Position numbers and translations under genes: made by a program
Notes under the pieces: model-generated
Database searches by the model: none
What the model was told of the DNA's origin: nothing
What the model saw: the letters and a program-made list of their open reading frames with translations, nothing else
NCBI RefSeq assembly: GCF_947498345.1
Contig: NZ_CANMJY010000015.1
Span: 1-64,000 of the forward strand
Source of the DNA: an uncultured Winogradskyella sp.
GTDB lineage: Bacteria > Bacteroidota > Bacteroidia > Flavobacteriales > Flavobacteriaceae
Length of the DNA: 64,000 nt
Direction of reading: 5' to 3'
Shown: positions 56,615 through 64,000 of the stretch, piece by piece
Layout: every line of letters starts with the position of its first letter
Position numbering within the stretch: the first letter of the stretch is position 1

Positions 56615-58189
56615 ATGGGCAAAAAGCTATTCATCTTATTGGTGGTATTAATGAGTCTATCGCTCATTGGTATAATATTTGTGCAATCATTTTTTATAAA
56701 TAATAGTTTAGAAAATGAGGAAAAGAATTTTACGTTAAGTGTTACGAGAGCACTCAGTTTTGTCTCTAGGGATATTGAGGAGTTTGAAATTAAGAGGTAT
56801 CACGGTTTAATTCAGCCTTTTATTGCTAATAATAGAGAACCCGATTCTACTATAATTAGTCAATTATATATTACCACTGAAGATGATGTAAATGACGAAA
56901 CCATAATTCATAGGAATACGGTTTTAGAGGAACGCTTTAAGGTGCCCTCATTGTTCTTTGAAATTGATGCAGACAGCATAGATATTAGTAGTTTTACTAA
57001 CGAGCGTGTTACTGAATACTATAGTAAGTCTAGATTGGATGGGAGTGAATTTGGTATTAAACCACAACGACAAATGGTAGAATTTTCCAAATTACCAGTC
57101 ATAGAAAAACAAATTTACGAATCCTCTTTTAAAACATTATTAAAAAGTGTACCAATACATAAGAGGGTTTCTGCTTTACATGTAAAAGTTTTATTAGAAC
57201 GTGAATTGCGTAGTGAAGGAGTAGATTTAAATTTCGAATATGCCATATATGATGATGATTTAGCTACAAAAATACAAACGCTTAATTTTAGTAAAAATCC
57301 TGAAACTACCGTTGGTATTCCAGTGTTTTTAGATAATAATAATGAAAGTAATTACACATTATATGTAGATTTTCCAGGTAGGAAAAAGTATTTAATATCC
57401 TCAATATTACCGATGGTAGCATTGTCAATTGTTTTTACAAGCATAATTATTTTAGCATTTTCTAGTGCGATACACCAATTGATAAAACAACGTAAAATAT
57501 CTCAGATAAAAACCGATTTTATCAACAATATGACCCATGAGTTTAAAACACCTATTGCAACTATAAATTTGGCACTAGATGCAATTAAAAACCCTAAAAT
57601 CATCAATGACCAGGATAAGGTGAAGCGTTATTTAGGTATGATTAAGGATGAAAACAAACGCATGCATGCCCAGGTAGAGAATGTATTACGAATTTCTAAA
57701 TTAGAGAAAAACGAATTAAATATAAGTAAGGAACGTATTAAGTTGCACGACTTAATTGAAGATGCGATTACGCATGTAAAATTGATAGTTGAGGATAGAA
57801 AAGGTTACGTACAAACACAATTAAATGCTGCAAAGTCATCAGTTTTGGCAAACGAAACACATTTTACAAATGTGGTCGTAAATATATTAGATAATGCCAT
57901 CAAGTATTCAGATGATGCACCAGAGATTGATGTATCTACTGAAAATGTAGGTAATAGTATTATACTCAAAATTGCCGATAAAGGTAATGGGATGAGTAAA
58001 CAAGTTGCTAAACGTGTGTTCGAAAAATTTTATAGAGAACATACAGGTAATGTACATAATGTAAAAGGTCATGGGCTAGGTTTAGCTTATGTTAAACGAA
58101 TAGTAGATGACCATCAAGGTTATATATCTGTAGAAAGTGAAAAAGGAAAAGGCAGTACTTTTATTATAAAGTTGCCGTTAATATCATAA
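56615..58189 (+). CDS. Sensor histidine kinase
   Basis: The 524-residue membrane kinase has an N-terminal helix (about 4-26), a periplasmic sensor part of about 235 residues without a recognised fold, and a second helix (about 266-288) with no HAMP domain. The HisKA domain follows with H308 in NNMTHEFKTPIATI. The ATPase domain has the N box VVVNILDNAIKYSDD, G1 DKGNGM and G2 GHGLGLAYVKRIV. It phosphorylates the OmpR-type regulator encoded 9 bp downstream. In layout it resembles RprX of Bacteroides. The signal sensed is unknown; an envelope role is suggested only by GTTAA repeats shared with the htrA-dapF region. Confidence 0.93.
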   Translation: MGKKLFILLVVLMSLSLIGIIFVQSFFINNSLENEEKNFTLSVTRALSFVSRDIEEFEIKRYHGLIQPFIANNREPDSTIISQLYITTEDDVNDETIIHRNTVLEERFKVPSLFFEIDADSIDISSFTNERVTEYYSKSRLDGSEFGIKPQRQMVEFSKLPVIEKQIYESSFKTLLKSVPIHKRVSALHVKVLLERELRSEGVDLNFEYAIYDDDLATKIQTLNFSKNPETTVGIPVFLDNNNESNYTLYVDFPGRKKYLISSILPMVALSIVFTSIIILAFSSAIHQLIKQRKISQIKTDFINNMTHEFKTPIATINLALDAIKNPKIINDQDKVKRYLGMIKDENKRMHAQVENVLRISKLEKNELNISKERIKLHDLIEDAITHVKLIVEDRKGYVQTQLNAAKSSVLANETHFTNVVVNILDNAIKYSDDAPEIDVSTENVGNSIILKIADKGNGMSKQVAKRVFEKFYREHTGNVHNVKGHGLGLAYVKRIVDDHQGYISVESEKGKGSTFIIKLPLIS

Positions 58190-58198
58190 AAACGAATT

Positions 58199-58912
58199 AT
58201 GGAAGAACAAAACAAGAAAATTCTTTTGGTAGAAGACGATCCAAATTTCGGAACAGTCTTAAAAGATTATTTAATGATGAACGATTACGAAGTTGTCCAT
58301 GCCAAGAATGGAATGGAAGGTTTTGAGAAGTTCAAAAAAGACGATTACGATCTTTGCATTTTGGATGTAATGATGCCATATAAAGATGGATTTACGTTGG
58401 CAAAAGAAATCCGTGAAAAAAACACAGATGTACCAATTATTTTTTTAACTGCTAAGGCAATGAAAGAAGATGTGCTTAAAGGTTATAAAGTTGGTGCTGA
58501 CGATTATCTCAATAAACCATTTGATAGTGAAGTCTTGTTAATGAAAATAAAGGCTATCATGCAGCGTAAAGCTACAGATAGTGTAGCCGATAGTAAACAA
58601 TTTGAATTTAAAATTGGACGTTTTGATTTAAATTCCAAGCTTCGTTTTTTAAAGTTAGATGGAGGTGAACCAACAAAATTATCACCAAAAGAAAATGAAT
58701 TGTTACGTTTATTAGCATTACACGAAAATGATTTAATGCCTAGAGAACTGGCGTTAACAAAAATTTGGAGAGATGATAATTATTTTACATCTCGTAGTAT
58801 GGATGTGTACATCGCTAAGCTTCGTAAATACTTAAAACCAGACCCTAAAGTAGAGATATTAAATATTCATGGAGAAGGATTTAGGTTGGTTATAAATAAT
58901 AAAAGCAACTAA
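58199..58912 (+). CDS. OmpR/PhoB-family response regulator
   Basis: The 237-residue protein has a receiver domain with acidic pocket VEDDPN, phosphoacceptor D56 (CILDVMMP), T84 and the KPF lysine. A winged-helix DNA-binding domain (about 135-235) follows, with ELLRLLALHENDLMPRELAL and SRSMDVYIAKLRKYL. It is the cognate partner of the kinase just upstream. OmpR-family proteins bind direct repeats of about 11-bp period, which is the spacing of the GTTAA words found near 14.1 kb and 56.56 kb. The pair resembles RprXY, but orthology is not proven here. Confidence 0.95.
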   Translation: MEEQNKKILLVEDDPNFGTVLKDYLMMNDYEVVHAKNGMEGFEKFKKDDYDLCILDVMMPYKDGFTLAKEIREKNTDVPIIFLTAKAMKEDVLKGYKVGADDYLNKPFDSEVLLMKIKAIMQRKATDSVADSKQFEFKIGRFDLNSKLRFLKLDGGEPTKLSPKENELLRLLALHENDLMPRELALTKIWRDDNYFTSRSMDVYIAKLRKYLKPDPKVEILNIHGEGFRLVINNKSN

Positions 58913-58921
58913 TCATAATAT

Positions 58922-58947
58922 AAAATCCGGCTTTTAAGTCGGATTTT
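58922..58947. terminator. Shared terminator between the response regulator and miaA
   Basis: AAAATCCGGCTT pairs with AAGTCGGATTTT (12 bp with one G-T wobble, loop TT), with a T run on the plus side. It lies in the 37-bp gap between convergent genes. The A run on the other side would also give Us in the minus direction, so it can serve both. Confidence 0.8.
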
Positions 58948-58949
58948 TT

Positions 58950-59852
58950 TTATAGCTGTTTTTCAATAAAAAGAATAACTTCGCTGATATCTATTTTATA
59001 ATCAAACCATTTTATAGCATCATCTTTTTTAAACCAAGTGAGTTGTCGCTTAGCAAAACGCCTTGTATTCTTTTTTATTTCAGAAATGGCAAACTCTAAG
59101 GTATAATTCCCTTCTAAGTAGTTAAATAGCTCTTTATACCCAACAGTATTTAAAGCGTTTAAGTGTCTATAAGGAAATAAACGTTTAGCCTCTTTAAGTA
59201 AACCGCATTCAACCATATTATCTACACGTTGGTTAATTCTATCGTAGATAATAGAACGCTCGGCATCTAAACCTATAGTTATAGTTTTAAAATTTCGGAT
59301 TTTTTCAGTATTGGTTAAAAATGAAGAATAAGGTTTGCCAGTGCCTATGGAAATTTCCAAAGCTCTTATAAGACGCTGAGGATTGTCAATTGCAATAGTA
59401 TTATGAGCTTTTGGATCTAAGGATTTTAATTGCTGTTGTAAAAGCTTTAGTCCTTCAGATTTTAGTCTATCATTGAGTACAGTTCTAATTGTAGCATCTA
59501 TTTTTGGAAAATAATCTAAACCTTTAACCACAGCTTTTTCGTATAAACCAGAGCCTCCAACCATTATGGCAATGGAGTTAGATTTATGAATTGTAGAAAT
59601 TAGGGAAATTGCGTCGTGCTCAAAATCGCCAACACTATAGAGATCCTCTATTGATTTATGCTGAATAAAATGATGTTTTGCGGCTTTCAGTTCTTCTTTT
59701 GTGGGTACAGCAGTACCAATATTCATTTCTTTATAAAACTGGCGTGAATCAGCTGAAATAATTTCAGAGTTAAAGTGCTGCGCCAATTTAATGGCTAGGG
59801 TTGTTTTACCAATAGCAGTAGGACCAACAATAGAAATAAGTATATTAGTCAT
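58950..59852 (-). CDS. miaA: tRNA dimethylallyltransferase MiaA
   Basis: MiaA transfers a dimethylallyl group to N6 of A37 in tRNAs reading UNN codons. I start at ATG 59852 (MTNILISIVGP), giving 300 residues; an in-frame ATG at 59894 would add 14 residues lying inside the channel gene. The P-loop is GPTAIGKTTLA, followed by the ISADSRQFYKEM segment, GGSGLYEKAVV, and the tRNA-binding stretch DNPQRLIRALEI. The start overlaps the end of the ion-channel gene by 8 bp, so the two are translationally linked, with no known functional tie. Confidence 0.96.
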   Translation of the reverse strand: MTNILISIVGPTAIGKTTLAIKLAQHFNSEIISADSRQFYKEMNIGTAVPTKEELKAAKHHFIQHKSIEDLYSVGDFEHDAISLISTIHKSNSIAIMVGGSGLYEKAVVKGLDYFPKIDATIRTVLNDRLKSEGLKLLQQQLKSLDPKAHNTIAIDNPQRLIRALEISIGTGKPYSSFLTNTEKIRNFKTITIGLDAERSIIYDRINQRVDNMVECGLLKEAKRLFPYRHLNALNTVGYKELFNYLEGNYTLEFAISEIKKNTRRFAKRQLTWFKKDDAIKWFDYKIDISEVILFIEKQL

Positions 59853-60714
59853 GGTGTAACTTGCATCCACATTTATGGCAAAATTCTGCATCATCCTGAT
59901 GTTTTTCTGCCAGACAGTTTACACAACATTGCGTATTAAGTGCCACAGTTTCTAATTGTTCAAATTTTTTATCAGAAAGGTTATCACTATCACCCGAAGC
60001 TTTTGCGTATTCAGCAGACACAATACCAGTTGGGACAGCAATTATACCATAACCTAAAATCATAACTATAGAAGCAATAAATTGCCCTAAAGGTGTTTGA
60101 GGAGCTATATCTCCATAACCTACAGTAGTTAATGTTACTATGCACCAGTATACACTTTTCGGAATATTTGTAAACCCATTTTCTTCTCCTTCAACGATAT
60201 ACATTATAGTACCTAATATTATGGAAAGAATGACAACAGCAAATAAGAAAACCGATATTTTTGCTCTACTAGCTCTAAGTGCTAAAACTAAATTATTTGA
60301 AGCTCCAAGGTACCTGGCTAATTTTAAAATTCTAAATACTCTTAATAATCGTAGCGCTCTTAATGCTACTAAATGATGACCTGACAAAAATATTAGAGAT
60401 AGATATTTTGGGATTGTTGATAATAAATCTATGATTCCGTAAAAACTGGTAATATATTTTAATGGCTTTTTTACTGTTACTACTCTTAGAATATATTCTA
60501 TTGTGAATAAAATAGTAATTACCCATTCAGAAACATTGAGAAAGTCATGGTACTTTATATCAAAGCTACTGATACTTTCTAGCATAACCAGAATAATACT
60601 TACAAGTATAGCTATGAGAAGAATAACATCGAATAGTTTTCCTGCTGGAGTATCAGCTTCATAAATAATTTCATGAAGTTTAGTTCGCCAGTTATGTTTA
60701 TTTATTTCTTCCAC
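59845..60714 (-). CDS. Voltage-gated-type potassium channel with C-terminal Cys cluster
   Basis: The 289-residue protein has the six-helix voltage-gated cation channel layout. S1-S3 lie in 28-110, S4 carries periodic arginines (ALRALRLLRVFRILKLARY, about 117-135), and S5 is followed by the pore loop with selectivity filter TVGYGD (197-202), a potassium signature. The cytoplasmic tail is short. It ends in a zinc-ribbon-like cluster, CVNCLAEK... and CHKCGC (about 263-289), which may bind a metal. Unlike Kch or MthK there is no RCK domain. It is co-transcribed with miaA. Confidence 0.9.
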   Translation of the reverse strand: MEEINKHNWRTKLHEIIYEADTPAGKLFDVILLIAILVSIILVMLESISSFDIKYHDFLNVSEWVITILFTIEYILRVVTVKKPLKYITSFYGIIDLLSTIPKYLSLIFLSGHHLVALRALRLLRVFRILKLARYLGASNNLVLALRASRAKISVFLFAVVILSIILGTIMYIVEGEENGFTNIPKSVYWCIVTLTTVGYGDIAPQTPLGQFIASIVMILGYGIIAVPTGIVSAEYAKASGDSDNLSDKKFEQLETVALNTQCCVNCLAEKHQDDAEFCHKCGCKLHHD

Positions 60715-60738
60715 GTTTTAAAAATACAAAAAGTAATA

Positions 60739-62682
60739 CTATTCTTTTTCTAATACTATTACGGTATTGTTTTGCGTTTCTACTATTTGACTCATAAAAC
60801 TTTTAAGATAGTCATAAAATTGAGGAGCGTAAATAGCATGATCAAACTTTATTCTAAAGTAAAGTGTAAGTTGATTGTCCTGTTGTTTCACGTTAAATAT
60901 AAATGCCCCTGAATTATTAGGTAACTTTTGGTTAATGTCTTTAGGAATATTTATTGCGCTCAAGTTTTCTCCTAAATCTAACTTCATAGCGTAAGTATAT
61001 ATATCTTTATAACCAAAGTCTATGGGATAAGTACGCTCTTGTAACTTAAAGGGGTTTTCCTTAAAAAATTTGAATACGAATGGGTTTAAATAAATCTTAT
61101 TACCAATAGTCTCAGGCTCCATAGCAATTTCTATGGTTTCTTGAAAATTGTATGCATTCTCATTAAAGTTTGAAATATCGTGATTTTTAATTGTTATGTT
61201 AGGATTAGCGTTGACTTTCTGTTCTAAATAAGCTTGAGGGCTCTCACTGCAAATACGTTTCAAATTATGAGAATGATAGCCTGTAAATTTACTATCTATA
61301 GCGCCTAGAAAAATATCGTCTGTAAATGTCATATTTACTTTATGGTGTCTTAACGAATGTTTTTTTACTATAATGTTTTCCCAATAACTTCCGTTTTCAA
61401 AATCAATTAACCTTCCATATTGGTTGAGGCATCTAAAGGGTAATTCACCAAAGGGTATGTAGGGCTCTGTAGCGTCTAAATAATAATCTGTTCCAGCGAT
61501 AGTGGTTTTAAGAATTACATAATTAAAATCTGTCAATACAGGGAAAATTTTAGTTGGTAATCCGTTATTTCGTGTAGATATAAGAATTGGATATACGCTA
61601 TAACCTTCACTACTAAGTAAATTCTCAAGAAGGAGATTAATTTCAAATACACTTCCAACTTTTTCTTTTAACAATTGTTTTATTGATACATCGTAACGTT
61701 CATATTTTCCATTCCATCTATAATTATCTGTTACAAATTGCCGTATAGCTTTTGCTTTAGTCAATTTGTCTTTCTCGGATTGTATGTCATTTGGAAGGAT
61801 ATTTTTTACCAGACTCTTTTTACTTATCTGTTTACCAAAATCAGAATCCGTCTTTAATTCTTTATCTACAAAGTCCCAAGTCTTGGTTATTTTGTCTACA
61901 CTACCATCAAAACCTCTAATAACACTCAATTCGTATTCAATTCTTGCTGTGTAATTTAATGGAGTAGTTGTAAATCCTTCAGGTTTATATGCAGGTATAT
62001 CTGTCATTACGTATTTTGCCATAGCACAATTTGCGGCTGATGTTCCATTAATAACTATACAATCTTTCTCTACCCAATGGTCATTTGTTTTAAGGGGAAT
62101 AGTCCCTACTAATTCTATATGATATTCATAGTTACCAGGAATACTCGTGTTATATTCACTATATATCACTGGGTCTGAGCCTTGAAAATACCAAGGTTGA
62201 AATTTAGCCATAAAACGCGATTGAGTTTCATAGCTATATGTAATGACACTTCCCACTTTAACCTTAGGTAGTACAAACTTAACCAAGGTATAATTTTCAT
62301 TTTCTTCTTCGAATATTGCTGAAGGTTTTAAAACGTCTTTTACTATTTTGTTGTTTTCTAAATTATAGGTAGCTCCTTTAATATTTTTAATTTTTTCTTT
62401 TGAAGACTTCCCTTTATAAAGTCTTACTTCAATTTCGCCATGTTCAATACCTTCTGTTTTCAAAATTTTAATTTTTCTTTCCACTTGGACCCTTAGCCAA
62501 AATGTTTTTTCATCTACAAAGCTTTTACCATAATCATAGATGATCAAAGCATTTGCAGTGGAGTCTTTAGAATAGTAATTCGATTCCAAATCACTTTTTG
62601 AAACAGGCATAGCTACATTATAGCTTTGTGAAAAAGAAAAAAATGAAATAGTTAGTATTAAAAGGCTAAGGTTTAATTTCAT
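60739..62682 (-). CDS. DUF3857 transglutaminase-like protein, catalytic residues absent
   Basis: The 647-residue protein has a signal peptide (about 1-19), a DUF3857 beta domain (about 50-220, with YEIEVRLYKG-like strands and KVGSVITYSYETQSRF), and a transglutaminase-like domain (about 285-405). In active homologues the last has a G-x-C motif and an N-H pair. Here the equivalent positions read KVGSVFEINLLL (no Cys) and DFNYVILK (Tyr for His), while YYLDATEP keeps the Asp. So it is probably a non-catalytic, binding-type domain. A C-terminal DUF2569/3858-like beta region follows. It lies downstream of the nuclease gene with a 4-bp overlap. Confidence 0.85.
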   Translation of the reverse strand: MKLNLSLLILTISFFSFSQSYNVAMPVSKSDLESNYYSKDSTANALIIYDYGKSFVDEKTFWLRVQVERKIKILKTEGIEHGEIEVRLYKGKSSKEKIKNIKGATYNLENNKIVKDVLKPSAIFEEENENYTLVKFVLPKVKVGSVITYSYETQSRFMAKFQPWYFQGSDPVIYSEYNTSIPGNYEYHIELVGTIPLKTNDHWVEKDCIVINGTSAANCAMAKYVMTDIPAYKPEGFTTTPLNYTARIEYELSVIRGFDGSVDKITKTWDFVDKELKTDSDFGKQISKKSLVKNILPNDIQSEKDKLTKAKAIRQFVTDNYRWNGKYERYDVSIKQLLKEKVGSVFEINLLLENLLSSEGYSVYPILISTRNNGLPTKIFPVLTDFNYVILKTTIAGTDYYLDATEPYIPFGELPFRCLNQYGRLIDFENGSYWENIIVKKHSLRHHKVNMTFTDDIFLGAIDSKFTGYHSHNLKRICSESPQAYLEQKVNANPNITIKNHDISNFNENAYNFQETIEIAMEPETIGNKIYLNPFVFKFFKENPFKLQERTYPIDFGYKDIYTYAMKLDLGENLSAINIPKDINQKLPNNSGAFIFNVKQQDNQLTLYFRIKFDHAIYAPQFYDYLKSFMSQIVETQNNTVIVLEKE

Positions 62683-64000
62683 TGGTCTAGAAGTTCTAAA
62701 ACTTTTAATTTCTTATGACGTCGCATATAACTTTGAATGATATGCTGAGTGTCTCTATTGTTCTGCATTGGTGTAATAAGTGAAGCTAAAATTTCCCGGT
62801 TGTTTATCTGGTGGTTTAAATCAAAAAAGCCTAAGCCTTTAAAAATTCCATTTTCAATTAAGAATACACTTTTTTCATCCACATCTCGACCTCTGTCAAT
62901 GATAAGCATATTTTTATTTTCGTAACTATATTTAGCTATTAGAGAATTAACACGTTTATTATAATTTTCTGAAGACTCTTCATTAATACATGCACCAAAG
63001 CATTCTTTTACACCATAATTAAAACAGCTTGTTTTAGTGGTATACAAGCCTGTTAATTTTTGACATAAACCATAATCTTCAACGACTTTAGACATAAAAT
63101 GCTTTCCACTTGCTCTTGTGCTAAACGTTGTTATAGGTTGTTTGTCGCCATAAGCTTTATCTATTTTTAGATTGATATAACCGTTTTTATCTGTAAAATT
63201 ATACAGCGCATGTGTGAAAATAGTTCTTCGCAAGGCACGATTAAAAATAGGCTTATTCTTTTTAACTTCTTCACTTTCTTTTAGTAGTGCAGCAAGTTCG
63301 CTACCAGTTTTTTCGTAAGTGACTGCGCTTACTAAAGCTTGGATTTTTTTAGACTTAGAACTTGTACCTGTAAAATGCTGTGTTATACGTTTTTTTATGT
63401 TGTTGCTTTTGCCAATGTATATAATTTCGCCTTTATCATTATGTATATAATATACACCTGTTACGGATGGTAATTCTTCAATAATCTCTTTTAGATTAGA
63501 AGAAAGCTTAGACTTCTTTTCAATTTTAACAGCGTTCTTAATAATGACTTTCTCTAAATCTTTATTTAGCAGCATTTTAAATAATTTCACAGTGGCCATA
63601 GCATCGCCATTTGCTCTGTGTCTATCACTTACAGGAATCCCTAGAGCACGAGTAAGTTTACCTAAGCTATAAGATTCCATGTCTGGAATAAGTTGTTGAG
63701 ACAATTCTACGGTACAGAGTGTCTTGCGCTTAAAAGGAAAGCCCAAACGTTTAAACTCTGTTTTAAGAATACGATAATCAAAAGACGAATTATGCGCAAC
63801 AATAATACAATCTTCGGTTATCTCTACAATGCGTTTTGCAACTTCGTAGAACTTAGGAGCATTCTTTAGCATGTTTGAATTAATACCAGTAAGATTAACA
63901 ACAAAGGGTTGAATCTCACGCTCTGGATTTACCAAAGAAATAAACTGATCTGTAATCTTATGACCATCAAATCTATAAATGGCTATTTCGGTGATACCTT
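62679..64000 (-). CDS. DnaQ-type exonuclease / GIY-YIG nuclease fusion (5' end beyond window)
   Basis: The reading frame is open to the window end, where it still encodes exonuclease sequence (ITEIAIYRFDGHKITDQF), so the N-terminus with the first DEDD motif is missing. Visible are exonuclease motifs II (HNSSFDYRIL) and III (HRANGDAMAT), then a GIY-YIG domain (GVYYIHNDKGEIIYIGKSNN) followed by a UvrC-like N-terminal extension with a CFNYGVKECFGAC cysteine stretch. Fusions of this type (epsilon-like exonuclease plus UvrC/Cho-like endonuclease) are found in Bacteroidota and Actinobacteria and probably act in DNA repair. The 3' end overlaps the DUF3857 start by 4 bp. Confidence 0.9.
   Translation of the reverse strand, partial: GITEIAIYRFDGHKITDQFISLVNPEREIQPFVVNLTGINSNMLKNAPKFYEVAKRIVEITEDCIIVAHNSSFDYRILKTEFKRLGFPFKRKTLCTVELSQQLIPDMESYSLGKLTRALGIPVSDRHRANGDAMATVKLFKMLLNKDLEKVIIKNAVKIEKKSKLSSNLKEIIEELPSVTGVYYIHNDKGEIIYIGKSNNIKKRITQHFTGTSSKSKKIQALVSAVTYEKTGSELAALLKESEEVKKNKPIFNRALRRTIFTHALYNFTDKNGYINLKIDKAYGDKQPITTFSTRASGKHFMSKVVEDYGLCQKLTGLYTTKTSCFNYGVKECFGACINEESSENYNKRVNSLIAKYSYENKNMLIIDRGRDVDEKSVFLIENGIFKGLGFFDLNHQINNREILASLITPMQNNRDTQHIIQSYMRRHKKLKVLELLDQ

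Noticed and set aside
59853..59894. Longer MiaA start at ATG 59894
   Set aside because: It would lie within the channel gene; the P-loop region starts at the usual distance from ATG 59852.

Overview
The window looks like a chromosomal segment of a member of the Flavobacteriaceae (Bacteroidota). It is AT-rich. Several proteins carry the C-terminal type IX secretion (T9SS) sorting domain. It has family-typical genes (DUF4249 plus TonB receptor pair, DUF4835, DUF6095, DUF6913, DUF2279, DUF3857, a monomeric isocitrate dehydrogenase, a long GAPDH). Many transcripts are preceded by the Bacteroidota promoter form TTG-N18-20-TAnnTTTG rather than E. coli-type sites. I see no rRNA, tRNA, CRISPR array, insertion sequence, phage or integration signature; almost all of it is vertical housekeeping DNA.

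Layout. 1-7.5 kb: cell-wall recycling (murQ), a TonB receptor operon, monomeric icd and a Qnr-like pentapeptide-repeat protein, all on the minus strand. 7.5-8.3 kb: a gene-free stretch that appears to hold an approximately 420-nt structured RNA with its own promoter and terminator. 8.3-14 kb: rplS, a small lipoprotein, trmD, a coiled-coil membrane protein, GAPDH and the periplasmic protease HtrA. 14.2-18.2 kb, plus strand: dapF-GNAT-mltG-DUF2279, then a lysozyme-like enzyme. 18.2-22.3 kb, minus strand: an RsmI-like methyltransferase, a secreted sugar dehydrogenase, a low-molecular-weight phosphatase and dnaA. 22.5-26.4 kb: thioesterase, then yigZ, a DMT transporter, a HAD phosphatase, ribD and an LEA-like lipoprotein. 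26.5-32.8 kb, plus strand: GNAT, prmC, a LOG-family protein, an SH3-containing lipoprotein, ligA and a membrane protein. 32.8-34.9 kb, minus strand: DoxX and a 5'-nucleotidase split over two genes. 34.9-42.4 kb, plus strand: DUF6913, dapA, bamD, rpoZ, coaBC, DUF4835, recN, fabI. 42.5-53.8 kb: three very large secreted T9SS proteins. 54-58.9 kb: glycosyltransferase, YbbR-like protein, coaE and a two-component system. 58.9-64 kb, minus strand: miaA, a voltage-gated-type channel, a DUF3857 protein and a DnaQ/GIY-YIG nuclease cut by the window end.

How genes work together. Cell-envelope functions recur: murQ, dapF, dapA, mltG, the lysozyme-like enzyme, bamD, htrA and the TonB receptor. Helically phased GTTAA/TTAAC repeats occur between htrA and dapF, upstream of the histidine kinase operon, and more weakly upstream of the lysozyme-like gene. 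This suggests, as inference only, an envelope-stress regulon run by the two-component system encoded at 56.6-58.9 kb. coaBC and coaE supply CoA, and fabI uses ACP-bound chains.

The most unusual items are the candidate structured RNA at 7652-8072, a CRTAC1-like propeller fused to a vanadium-haloperoxidase-type domain (42520-46566), a tandem pair of adhesin-like T9SS genes that share ends but not middles, an intrinsic-terminator hairpin inside the dnaA leader, and the phased operator-like repeats.
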